8,261 nt of DNA from assembly GCA_023441805.1 (NCBI GenBank), contig JAEZNO010000043.1:1-8261 (forward strand), given 5' to 3'. Positions 1 to 6,076 of the stretch are shown here, piece by piece. Numbering within the stretch: position 1 is the stretch's first letter; each line of letters opens with the position of its first letter. The notes under the pieces are model-generated. The model had not been told where the DNA came from and searched no databases. It saw only the letters and a program-made list of their open reading frames with translations. The DNA is from Bacteroidota bacterium. Lineage in GTDB: Bacteria > Bacteroidota > Bacteroidia > Bacteroidales > Lentimicrobiaceae. Made by a program: the position numbers and the translations under genes.

Positions 1-14
1 GTTCTCGGCGGTTT

Positions 15-68
15 AAAGTCTTCATATTTTAAGATGTTAGCAACCTTAAATTTGAAGACTTTTTTTTT
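15..68 (+). terminator. Rho-independent terminator of an upstream gene outside the window
   Basis: A perfect 10-bp stem (AAAGTCTTCA at 15-24 with TGAAGACTTT at 53-62) encloses a second 6-bp stem (TTTAAG at 28-33 with CTTAAA at 45-50). The outer stem runs straight into T residues up to position 68. This is an intrinsic terminator for plus-strand transcription. It has no T tract on the minus strand, so it looks unidirectional. The gene it ends lies to the left of the window and cannot be identified. Confidence 0.82.
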
Positions 69-86
69 ATCCGCAAACTGGTGATT

Positions 87-94
87 TACTTTTG
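87..94 (+). promoter_or_regulatory. Bacteroidota-type -7 box upstream of the DUF6266 gene
   Basis: TACTTTTG is an exact match to the TAnnTTTG -7 element used by the Bacteroidota primary sigma factor. It lies just after the preceding terminator. The expected -33 position falls in the terminator's T tract and is only a weak TTTG match. Transcription would start near 100-102, just before an ATG at 105 that is in frame with the DUF6266 body but is stopped by TGA at 120-122. Confidence 0.5.
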
Positions 95-131
95 CGAAAA
101 TTTGATGAAACAAAGTTGCTGATTACATCAG

Positions 132-686
132 TTGTTCAACCGCGAAAAAATGCACCTGGCAAGCAGATTCATTAAGGCAATTAAACCTTTTGCAAAGATT
201 GGATATCAGGCAACCAATGAGGACCTTTATGATAATTACTCTAATGAAATCAGGCAATTCATATTGAATAACTGCTTTAAAAATGATAATGGAACCCCAT
301 TATTAGAGTATGAAAAAATAAAGATCTCACGCGGGGAGATCCGTCCACCCGAAGAGTATTCAATTCAGTTTGTTGAAACACCTCCTCCTGAAAATGGATC
401 AGTAAAAGTTACAGGCATAATAACCTGGAAAACTCCGGTTGAAAAAGTAGACTGGATGCTAAATTTAAAGGATAATGTTATGCTGTGTATGTTCTCTGAT
501 TCAGGGGACGAGGGACTAGCCTGGATGAATTCAAATATGGCTGAGCGTAAAGATGGAACTTTATCATTTCCCATACCAAAAAGTGATAAGCCTATTCACT
601 TCTGGATGTTTTTTCATAATCCTAATGCTCATGAGGGAGTATCAAAGAAAAAAATATCTGATTCCGTTTATCTTGGATGTATTTAG
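132..686 (+). CDS. DUF6266 family protein, N-terminally truncated
   Basis: I recognise this as the C-terminal three quarters of a DUF6266 protein, a Bacteroidota family of unknown function that often occurs in several copies per genome. The family pattern is visible in RFIKAIKPFAKIGYQ near residues 12-26, ISRGEI near 65-70, and the C-terminal ending SDSVYLG. Two beta-rich segments fill residues 75-180. Full-length members begin with a glycine-rich segment of about 40-50 residues (the GxxGxFSGKVG type), and none is encoded upstream in any frame. The open frame begins only at 123. Possible starts are TTG at 132 and ATG at 150, and no ribosome-binding site decides between them. Family-like residues (HQLFNREKM) already appear upstream of the TTG, which supports erosion over a natural short form. 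It may be a pseudogene remnant or a short expressed derivative. There is no signal peptide. Confidence 0.6.
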   Translation: MFNREKMHLASRFIKAIKPFAKIGYQATNEDLYDNYSNEIRQFILNNCFKNDNGTPLLEYEKIKISRGEIRPPEEYSIQFVETPPPENGSVKVTGIITWKTPVEKVDWMLNLKDNVMLCMFSDSGDEGLAWMNSNMAERKDGTLSFPIPKSDKPIHFWMFFHNPNAHEGVSKKKISDSVYLGCI

Positions 687-719
687 GAAGTTTGCAACAC
701 TCCATTTGTTCAAAATAAA

Positions 720-753
720 AAATCCTTTGAGGGTTCATCCCCTCAAAGGATTT
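720..753. terminator. Bidirectional terminator between the DUF6266 gene and thx
   Basis: A perfect 14-bp inverted repeat (AAATCCTTTGAGGG at 720-733, complement at 740-753) with a six-base loop lies between two convergent genes. On the minus strand it is followed by a strong T-rich run (complement of 711-719), which suits thx. On the plus strand the tail TTTAATTTCT is weaker but usable for the DUF6266 gene. Confidence 0.85.
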
Positions 754-774
754 AATTTCTAAACACCCGACCTT

Positions 775-957
775 TTATTCTTCTTTGCTCTTCTTAGTTG
801 CTTTAGCCCTGGCCTTGGGCTTTGCTACTTCAACAACTTCCAGCTCTTTAACAATTACCGGCACTGTGGCACTTGCGTTCTGTTTCCTTGGTCGCCTCAC
901 ACCATACGAACCTAAAATTATCTTACCTCTTTTGGTTTTTTTATCTCCTTTTCCCAT
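775..957 (-). CDS. thx: Small ribosomal subunit protein bTHX
   Basis: A 60-residue, very basic protein. Its N-terminal half (MGKGDKKTKRGKI, then GSYGVRRPRK at about residues 16-25) matches the Thx family, small proteins that sit in the head of the 30S subunit and stabilise packing of 16S rRNA helices. The original Thermus protein is about 26 residues. This one adds a tail of roughly 35 residues, first hydrophobic and acidic (VPVIVKELEVVEVAKP), then lysine-rich, which may wrap rRNA or be flexible. The ATG is preferred because the family motif begins directly after it. The gene is alone on the minus strand, with a -7 box at 1007-1014 and a strong terminator at 720-753. It is divergent from the TPR gene. 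The family call is confident; a role for the tail is unknown. Confidence 0.88.
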   Translation of the reverse strand: MGKGDKKTKRGKIILGSYGVRRPRKQNASATVPVIVKELEVVEVAKPKARAKATKKSKEE

Positions 958-1006
958 AGCTAGTATTAATTTTAAGGATTAGTAATGATTGTTGTCAGTA
1001 AAGATA

Positions 1007-1014
1007 CAAATATA
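1007..1014 (-). promoter_or_regulatory. Bacteroidota-type -7 box for thx
   Basis: The minus strand reads TATATTTG here, an exact TAnnTTTG match. It predicts a transcription start near 1000 and a leader of about 43 bases before the thx ATG at 957. Twenty bases upstream, at 1035-1038, is TTTT, a weak match to the -33 TTTG. Confidence 0.5.
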
Positions 1015-1069
1015 AAAGAGCAAACGAATAATTTAAAAGGTTTATTCTTATACATCTATATTTCTGCTT

Positions 1070-1099
1070 TTTGCAGAATGAAAAAAAGTATTACTTTTG
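1070..1099 (+). promoter_or_regulatory. Promoter of the TPR-protein gene
   Basis: TTTG at 1070-1073 is followed by an 18-base spacer and TACTTTTG at 1092-1099, matching both halves of the Bacteroidota primary promoter. The predicted start near 1104-1107 lies downstream of the in-frame ATG codons at 985 and 1078. This makes ATG 1120 the likely true translation start, with a leader of about 15 bases. Confidence 0.68.
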
Positions 1100-1119
1100 C
1101 GCCACAAATTTTATTATCA

Positions 1120-1800
1120 ATGGCAAAGAAGACCGACAACACTGAAGAAAAAATATTAGCCGTAGAGGAAGCTCTCAGTAAAACAGAATTATATATTGAG
1201 AAGAATCAGAAACTTCTTATGATCATTCTAGGAGCCATAGCACTTGTGGTCCTTGGTTACTTTGGTTTTCAGCGTTTTATACTGATGCCGCGTGAAAAAG
1301 AAGCTCAGTCGCAGATGTTCATGGCTGAAAAGTATTTTGAACAGGATTCACTACGTCTTGCCCTCGATGGTGACGGACAGTATCCGGGTTTCCTTCAGAT
1401 CATTGACGACTATGGCATGACCAAGTCAGCTAAACTTGCTCATTACTATTCAGGTATCATTTACCTAAACCAGGGTAAATACAATGAAGCAATTGATCAT
1501 CTTAAGAAATTTAAGACCAAGGATGTTATGCTTGCCCCGATGGCCAAAGGAGCTATAGGTGATGCATATCTTGAACTTGATAAGAAGGAAGAAGCTGCTG
1601 CACAATATCTTAAAGCAGCTAACACATACAAGAATGAGTTCTCAACTCCCGTATTTCTGCAAAAAGCTGCCTGGGCTTACGAATTAACAGGTAATAATAA
1701 AAAAGCCATTGAGATATACAATAAATTAAAGACTGAATATCCAAGAAGTGCCGAAGCACGTGATGTTGAAAAATATATCACCCGCCTCAAGGGTATGTAA
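1120..1800 (+). CDS. Membrane-anchored tetratricopeptide repeat protein
   Basis: A 226-residue protein. Residues 1-30 are charged and partly coiled-coil-like. One transmembrane helix follows at about 32-51 (LLMIILGAIALVVLGYFGF). The rest is helical, with three recognisable TPR units at about 104-133 (AHYYSGIIYLNQGKYNEAI), 141-172 (GDAYLELDKKEEAAAQYL) and 178-207 (AAWAYELTGNNKKAIEIY). A short cytoplasmic N-terminus, one helix and a periplasmic TPR domain resemble YfgM-type proteins, which assist envelope protein folding or act as scaffolds. That role is inferred from layout only. The open frame extends upstream to 985, but the promoter at 1070-1099 places the transcript start after the earlier Met codons, and MAKK at 1120 gives the natural N-terminus. 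The gene is monocistronic, ending in a terminator at 1820-1858. TPR assignment is firm; specific function is unknown. Confidence 0.85.
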   Translation: MAKKTDNTEEKILAVEEALSKTELYIEKNQKLLMIILGAIALVVLGYFGFQRFILMPREKEAQSQMFMAEKYFEQDSLRLALDGDGQYPGFLQIIDDYGMTKSAKLAHYYSGIIYLNQGKYNEAIDHLKKFKTKDVMLAPMAKGAIGDAYLELDKKEEAAAQYLKAANTYKNEFSTPVFLQKAAWAYELTGNNKKAIEIYNKLKTEYPRSAEARDVEKYITRLKGM

Positions 1801-1819
1801 TTTTGATATAAGAAATCCG

Positions 1820-1858
1820 AAAGAGGCTGTCTCGTGAAATGAGTTCAGCCTCTTTTTT
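1820..1858 (+). terminator. Rho-independent terminator after the TPR gene
   Basis: A 10-bp stem (AAAGAGGCTG at 1820-1829 with CAGCCTCTTT at 1846-1855) contains an inner CTC/GAG pairing and continues into T residues to 1858. It lies 20 bases after the TPR stop codon and only 33 bases before the fmt start. Confidence 0.87.
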
Positions 1859-1886
1859 GTTTGTGATTGACGGTTTTGTAATTTTA
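1856..1886 (+). promoter_or_regulatory. Possible fmt promoter overlapping the preceding terminator
   Basis: TTTG at 1856-1859, the tail of the terminator, is followed after 19 bases by TAATTTTA at 1879-1886. This matches TAnnTTTG except for the last base. If used, transcription would start within a few bases of the fmt ATG at 1892, giving an almost leaderless mRNA. Read-through from the TPR gene is the alternative. Confidence 0.3.
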
Positions 1887-1891
1887 CCGAC

Positions 1892-2872
1892 ATGACGGAA
1901 AATAAAACAATAATTTACATGGGCACACCTGAGTTTGCGGTTGCCCCATTGAAGAAGCTTATTGAACACAATTATAATGTCGTGGCAGTGGTTACTGTCC
2001 CCGATAAGCCTGCAGGACGGGGATTAAAAATGCAATCCTCACCTGTTAAGCAGTTTGCTGAAGAAAATAATATACCTGTTTTACAGCCTGTTAAGTTAAA
2101 CGATGAGGAATTTATTGAATCGTTAAAGAGTATTAATGCTTCCTTATTTATAGTAGTTGCATTCCGCAAATTGCCTCAGGTTGTGTGGAGCTTGCCGTCA
2201 CTTGGCTGTTTTAATTTACATGCCTCGCTCCTGCCCCGGTATCGGGGTGCTGCACCAATCAATCGCGCTGTAATGAATGGAGAGACAACAACAGGTGTAA
2301 CGACTTTTTTCATCAATGAGGAGATCGATACAGGTAAGATCATCAGGCAAAGCGAATTGTCAATTGATCCGGATGAAACTGCAGGAGAGGTTCACGACAG
2401 GTTGATGGAGCTGGGTGCTGAGTTGGTTGTTGAGACCACTGAAGCAATCTTTATGAACCAATTCACAGCTATCGACCAGAATATTATTATTTCACAGCAG
2501 ACCAACCTAACAGAAATGAAAGAGCTGAAAAAGGCTCCAAAGATCTTTCGTGAGGATTGTAAAATCAACTGGCAACTAAAATCATCAGTCGTACACAACT
2601 TTATACGCGGATTAAGCCCTTATCCCGGGGCGTTTGGTGTATTGAGGACTGAAAATGGTGATAAAGAGGTAAAAGTGCTTAGATCACGTCGTACCGGTAT
2701 CCTTTCAAAGGAGTCTCCGGGCATGGTCAACGTAAACGGGGAGCAGCTATATGTTGCAACTGAGGATTATGATCTTGAGCTTCTGAAATTGCAGCCTGCG
2801 GGTAAAAAAGCGATGACATCGGCCGAATTTATCAGAGGAAATAAGAACAAACTGCTTGATTTTAATGGATGA
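1892..2872 (+). CDS. fmt: Methionyl-tRNA formyltransferase
   Basis: A 326-residue enzyme that transfers a formyl group from 10-formyltetrahydrofolate to Met-tRNA(fMet) to make the initiator tRNA. The N-terminal formyltransferase fold spans about residues 5-190. It begins with IIYMGTPEFA and contains the tRNA-interacting loop AGRGLKMQSSPVK (41-53). The signature NLHASLLPRYRGAAPI holds catalytic N108 and H110, and D146 lies in EEIDTGKI; these correspond to N106, H108 and D144 of E. coli Fmt. The C-terminal tRNA-binding OB-like domain covers about 212-318, with LSPYPGAF and the ending QPAGKKAMTSAEFIRG. Length is normal for the family. The ATG at 1892 sits just before the first beta strand. No deformylase gene is adjacent, although def often neighbours fmt in other bacteria. 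No clear terminator follows. Confidence 0.97.
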   Translation: MTENKTIIYMGTPEFAVAPLKKLIEHNYNVVAVVTVPDKPAGRGLKMQSSPVKQFAEENNIPVLQPVKLNDEEFIESLKSINASLFIVVAFRKLPQVVWSLPSLGCFNLHASLLPRYRGAAPINRAVMNGETTTGVTTFFINEEIDTGKIIRQSELSIDPDETAGEVHDRLMELGAELVVETTEAIFMNQFTAIDQNIIISQQTNLTEMKELKKAPKIFREDCKINWQLKSSVVHNFIRGLSPYPGAFGVLRTENGDKEVKVLRSRRTGILSKESPGMVNVNGEQLYVATEDYDLELLKLQPAGKKAMTSAEFIRGNKNKLLDFNG

Positions 2873-3014
2873 GAGGTAAATTTTTAAGAAAAAAGACTGT
2901 TTTTACTATATCTGTTGGTATCCTTGAAGTCCTTAAAAAACAAGAGTTTAAACGAAAAGTTATCAACAAAATGCCCATTTTATTAACTTTTTTGAATGTT
3001 TTTTGTCAAAACAC

Positions 3015-3044
3015 TTGATTTTACACAGGAATAGCTTATATTTG
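3015..3044 (+). promoter_or_regulatory. Promoter of the HU-family gene
   Basis: TTG at 3015-3017, a 19-base spacer, and TATATTTG at 3037-3044 (exact TAnnTTTG) form a good Bacteroidota promoter. The predicted start near 3050 leaves a leader of about 35-38 bases before the ATG at 3088. The 215-base gap between fmt and this gene (2873-3087) is strongly AT-rich, as expected upstream of a highly expressed gene. A short inverted repeat TCAA/TTGA (3006-3018) overlaps the -33 element. Confidence 0.65.
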
Positions 3045-3087
3045 TATTAGGTTATCCAACTTATTATTAATTTAAAAACTGGTAAAA

Positions 3088-3360
3088 ATGAACAAACAAG
3101 AATTAATTGTTGCCATGGCAGCAGAATCAGGTCTCACCAAAGCTGACTCAAAAAAAGCACTTGATGCTTTTGTTACTGCAACTTCAAAATCATTAAAGAA
3201 AGGTGATAGAGTTGCTCTCGTAGGATTCGGTTCATTTTCTGTTTCAAAGCGTGCCGCTCGTAAAGGCCGTAATCCACAAACAGGTAAGGAAATTAAGATT
3301 GCTGCTAAGAAGGTCGTTAAATTCAAGCCAGGTACTGAACTTTCAAAGAATGTAAAGTAA
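3088..3360 (+). CDS. hup: HU-family DNA-binding protein
   Basis: A 90-residue nucleoid protein of the HU/IHF family, which works as a dimer and bends DNA non-specifically in the minor groove. The helical dimerisation part (MNKQELIVAMAAESGLTKAD) covers residues 1-40. It is followed by GFGSF at 46-50 and the DNA-binding arm with RNPQTG at 61-66, where P63 is the intercalating proline. It ends with VVKFKPGTELSKNV, typical of the family. Length is exactly that of classical HU. Absence of IHF-specific features and a lysine-rich composition favour HU, although a Bacteroidota genome may have several paralogues. The gene has its own promoter (3015-3044) and strong terminator (3390-3429), so it is monocistronic. 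The ATG is the only sensible start. Confidence 0.96.
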   Translation: MNKQELIVAMAAESGLTKADSKKALDAFVTATSKSLKKGDRVALVGFGSFSVSKRAARKGRNPQTGKEIKIAAKKVVKFKPGTELSKNVK

Positions 3361-3365
3361 GTTTT

Positions 3366-3380
3366 TTGCAGTAACTGCAA
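3366..3380 (+). other. Small hairpin directly after the HU stop codon
   Basis: TTGCAG at 3366-3371 and CTGCAA at 3375-3380 form a perfect 6-bp stem with a TAA loop. It starts five bases after the stop codon and ten bases before the main terminator, and has no T tract. It could protect the 3' end of the mRNA or be incidental. Confidence 0.4.
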
Positions 3381-3389
3381 TTAAAAACT

Positions 3390-3429
3390 AAAGCGGCTGT
3401 CGGTATTATCCCTACAGCCGCTTTTTTTT
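3390..3429. terminator. Bidirectional terminator between HU and the glycosylase gene
   Basis: An 11-bp stem (AAAGCGGCTGT at 3390-3400 with ACAGCCGCTTT at 3414-3424) is followed by an eight-base T run on the plus strand. On the minus strand it is followed by the complement of TTAAAAACT (3381-3389), which gives a usable T tract. It separates two convergent genes and ends about five bases before the glycosylase stop codon. Confidence 0.9.
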
Positions 3430-3433
3430 GTTC

Positions 3434-4054
3434 TTAATTATCCCTGCCATTCAGCAAATTTAGCATGATGTTCAGGTCGATTACAAATCTGTATGGCAGC
3501 AGAGCATCTTCGCCTGCATACGCCACTCCAATCCGTGGTGTAATTTGTATGGCACTATCAGGAATTACGATGTTGGTATTTGCAATCCATAACCTGTTGC
3601 CCTCAACCAAATCTTCACCGTCATCAGTAAACGTCAGGCCTAATAACTTAGTCACTTTACCGGGCCCCTGACCTTCTTTGGGCTTGATTTGACGGCCAAG
3701 TCGTTCTTCCATTACTTCAGTACCCCTGTATGGCAGGATTGCTCTGATCAACACAGCATGAGGCACATCTTTAATGTTTGTTACAGCATTTAACAATGAG
3801 TGTATGCCATAGCACAAATAAATATATGCTACACCACCCTCACTATACATGGTTTCGGTTCGTTTGGTTCTTCTGTCTCCGTATGTATGTGAAGCCCTGT
3901 CAATTATACCGTTATAGGCCTCAGCCTCAGTGATAATCCCCGAAGTCAATCTTCCATCAGAAAAGCTTATCAGTTCCTTTCCCAACATATCACGGGCAAT
4001 TGTCAACACATTATCCCGTAAATAAAACTCTCTGGGCAGTCGGTCAGTCATCAT
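3434..4054 (-). CDS. mpg: 3-methyladenine DNA glycosylase (AAG/MPG family)
   Basis: A 206-residue member of the Pur_DNA_glyco family, which removes alkylated or deaminated purines such as 3-methyladenine and hypoxanthine in base-excision repair. Key residues align with human AAG: catalytic E45 (human E125) in EAEAY, intercalating Y47 (Y127), H56 (H136) in ASHTYGD, Y79 (Y159), N89 (N169) in SLLNAV, and R104 (R182) in LIRAILP. Length is normal for the bacterial enzymes. Translation starts with MM, and either ATG could serve. The gene begins 12 bases after the recQ stop codon on the same strand with no terminator between them, so the two are very likely co-transcribed. It ends in the shared terminator at 3390-3429. 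The family call is certain; substrate range cannot be read from the sequence. Confidence 0.96.
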   Translation of the reverse strand: MMTDRLPREFYLRDNVLTIARDMLGKELISFSDGRLTSGIITEAEAYNGIIDRASHTYGDRRTKRTETMYSEGGVAYIYLCYGIHSLLNAVTNIKDVPHAVLIRAILPYRGTEVMEERLGRQIKPKEGQGPGKVTKLLGLTFTDDGEDLVEGNRLWIANTNIVIPDSAIQITPRIGVAYAGEDALLPYRFVIDLNIMLNLLNGRDN

Positions 4055-4066
4055 TATCGGGGCAAC

Positions 4067-5980
4067 TTATACATTCCATTTATAGGTATCGCTGTTCACT
4101 TTACAAATCTTATCGTTATCCAGAAGCCATGATACAGTTTGTACAACTTTCTCAGGGAAGAACTCGTCGCATGCATCCTGTAGTTGCATAATGCTCATTT
4201 CTTTGAGTTGAAGTAACGGCTTAATAATTTCAACTATACGATTGAAATCAAGTTCACTGAGGGTTGCTTTTTTTGCTTCGAGACAAACATCGCAAACTCC
4301 GCATTGCCTTGATTTTTGGCCGAAATACTCAATCATTATCCTGCTTCTGCATTTAGTGGTGTTTTCGGCATACACCAGCATTGACCTCATACGGTTAACA
4401 GTATCTTCCTTACGTTTTTTATAGTTTTCGGCCGAAAGATTCAGGTTCTTTGCATCAATCATTTCACTAAGAAATGTCAACATCGGCTTATCTGATTGCG
4501 GATAATATGCTATAATCCCTGCATTGTCCATTACGGTAAGCATATTCCTGATTACCTGCTCAGTAGTCTCTAATCGTCTGGCCAGTTCATCCTCAAATAA
4601 AGAAACAGGTTCAGTAAATGAACCGCCATACGATCGCTGCATAGTCTTTATGAGGATATCGTAATCAGGATTTTCGACCTGAAACTTATACAGTTCTGAT
4701 TTGTCGACCATGAATACAAACCGTGAGTTAGAATACATAGCCTCATTAAGTGCGATATATCCTTCTTTTTCGATGAATTTAAGGGAATTAAAGGCTAACA
4801 GTGGTTTGAAACCATATGTTGAGGCAAAAGCATTCAAATCAAACTCAAGTGTTAGATCACGGCCTGTCCCAATAGCAAGTTGAAAGTAATTACCCAAAGC
4901 CCTGTAAACATTACGTATAAATTCAAGATCAGGAAAGTTGAGGTCAATATTACGTTGGGCATCAATGATATCCGAATCGTTATAGATAAGCACAGGGTAC
5001 GATTTTTTACCATCACGCCCTGCCCTTCCGGCTTCCTGGAAATAGGCTTCAATTGAATCGGGAAGATCAAGATGAATAACACTGCGAACATCAGGTTTAT
5101 CGATTCCCATTCCAAAGGCATTGGTACAAACAATTACGCGAGTATAGCCATTGAGCCACTCGAGTTGGCGTTTCTCCCGGTCTTTGGCATGCAGGCCTGC
5201 ATGGTAGAAATCGGCACTAATATTATTTCGGGAAAGGAATTCGGCAGTCTCACGTGTTTTTTTCCGGTTTCTGACATACACAATTGAAGAACCTGAAACT
5301 CCCTTCAATATCCGCAATAATCGTCCAAGCTTATTTTCCTCTTTATTGACAACATAGACAAGGTTTTTTCTCTCGAAACTCCCTGTAAATGTTTTAGAAT
5401 CGGAAAAACTGAGTTTCTCTTTAATATCCTCAACCACAACAGGGGTAGCAGTAGCTGTAAGTGCAAGAACAGGTACTTCCGGGAAAGAGGGTCTTATTTC
5501 AGCGATTCTTAAATAAGGAGGTCTGAAATCATATCCCCACTGTGAGATGCAATGAGCTTCATCAACAACAATGAGGCTGAGCTTAAGGTTACTGATTATT
5601 TCACGGAAGTTGGCTGATGTAAGTCGCTCGGGCGAGATATAGAGGAACTTAGTTTGCCCATGGATAACGTGATTAAGTGCAAGTTCACTTTCACGGGGGC
5701 TCATCCCTGAGTTTACAGCTTCGGCCGGGATATTCAATTCACGCAATCGTTTTACCTGATCACGCATAAGTGCAATGAGAGGAGTAATCACTAAAGTCAT
5801 CCCCGGCAAGCATAATCCCGGTACCTGAAAGCACAATGATTTACCGGCACCGGTTGATAACAGAGCCAAAGTATCGTTTCCATTCAGAACCGATTGGATT
5901 ATCTCTTCCTGCAATGGTCTGAATGAAGAATATCTCCAGTATTTTTTGAGTACTTCATGAATGTTTTGTTGTCCCTGCAT
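4067..5980 (-). CDS. recQ: RecQ-family ATP-dependent DNA helicase, variant architecture
   Basis: A 637-residue 3'-5' DNA helicase of superfamily 2. Motifs in order: motif 0 FRPLQ (20-24), Walker A STGAGKSL (42-49), Ia ITPLIALMRDQV (65-76), DEAH (140-143), the RecQ aromatic-rich loop ISQWGYDFRPPY (145-156), TATAT (175-179), IV around VYVRNR (234-239), V TNAFGMGIDKPDVR (286-299) and VI FQEAGRAGRDG (314-324). The four zinc-binding cysteines are C544, C560, C563 and C566. Their spacing (16, 3, 3) is close to E. coli RecQ (C380, C397, C400, C403), but they lie about 160 residues later, after an inserted, winged-helix-like region at roughly 350-540. No HRDC domain is evident after residue 570, only a short helical tail. 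It likely unwinds recombination and fork intermediates. It heads an operon with the DNA glycosylase and diverges from aroK over 96 bases. Confidence 0.95.
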   Translation of the reverse strand: MQGQQNIHEVLKKYWRYSSFRPLQEEIIQSVLNGNDTLALLSTGAGKSLCFQVPGLCLPGMTLVITPLIALMRDQVKRLRELNIPAEAVNSGMSPRESELALNHVIHGQTKFLYISPERLTSANFREIISNLKLSLIVVDEAHCISQWGYDFRPPYLRIAEIRPSFPEVPVLALTATATPVVVEDIKEKLSFSDSKTFTGSFERKNLVYVVNKEENKLGRLLRILKGVSGSSIVYVRNRKKTRETAEFLSRNNISADFYHAGLHAKDREKRQLEWLNGYTRVIVCTNAFGMGIDKPDVRSVIHLDLPDSIEAYFQEAGRAGRDGKKSYPVLIYNDSDIIDAQRNIDLNFPDLEFIRNVYRALGNYFQLAIGTGRDLTLEFDLNAFASTYGFKPLLAFNSLKFIEKEGYIALNEAMYSNSRFVFMVDKSELYKFQVENPDYDILIKTMQRSYGGSFTEPVSLFEDELARRLETTEQVIRNMLTVMDNAGIIAYYPQSDKPMLTFLSEMIDAKNLNLSAENYKKRKEDTVNRMRSMLVYAENTTKCRSRIMIEYFGQKSRQCGVCDVCLEAKKATLSELDFNRIVEIIKPLLQLKEMSIMQLQDACDEFFPEKVVQTVSWLLDNDKICKVNSDTYKWNV

Positions 5981-6051
5981 GATAAGATAGAGTGGATTAC
6001 GCTGTATGATCAGTCGGTTTGCATCCGGATTATAAAATTACAATATATCTG

Positions 6052-6059
6052 TATATTTG
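6052..6059 (+). promoter_or_regulatory. Bacteroidota-type -7 box for aroK
   Basis: TATATTTG exactly matches TAnnTTTG and predicts a start near 6066, only about ten bases before the aroK ATG. A TTTG at 6018-6021 is too far upstream (30 bases), so no good -33 element is seen. The divergent recQ promoter must also lie in this 96-base gap, but I could not assign it. Confidence 0.48.
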
Positions 6060-6076
6060 CTACTTAAAAGATTACA

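Noticed and set aside
105..122. A regulatory leader peptide (MKQSC) upstream of the DUF6266 gene
   Set aside because: No attenuator or repeated amino-acid codons are seen. The same-frame continuation into DUF6266-like residues is better explained by gene erosion.
985..1119. The upstream extension of the TPR protein frame as coding sequence
   Set aside because: It covers the thx promoter and the TPR gene's own promoter, and the residues are not protein-family-like.
2869..3018. A 49-codon open frame whose ATG overlaps the fmt stop codon (ATGA), reading into the HU upstream region
   Set aside because: The overlap is suggestive, but the peptide is a lysine- and phenylalanine-rich product of AT-rich DNA with no recognisable family. 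It has no ribosome-binding site, and it runs through the -33 element of the HU promoter.
3006..3018. TCAA/TTGA inverted repeat overlapping the HU -33 element as an operator
   Set aside because: Four-base arms in AT-rich DNA are expected by chance, and no regulator is encoded nearby.
2960..3060. DnaA-box-like words TTATCAACA (2960-2968) and TTATCCAAC (3052-3060)
   Set aside because: Both are imperfect, there are only two, and dnaA or other origin-linked genes are absent. AT-rich promoter DNA explains them.
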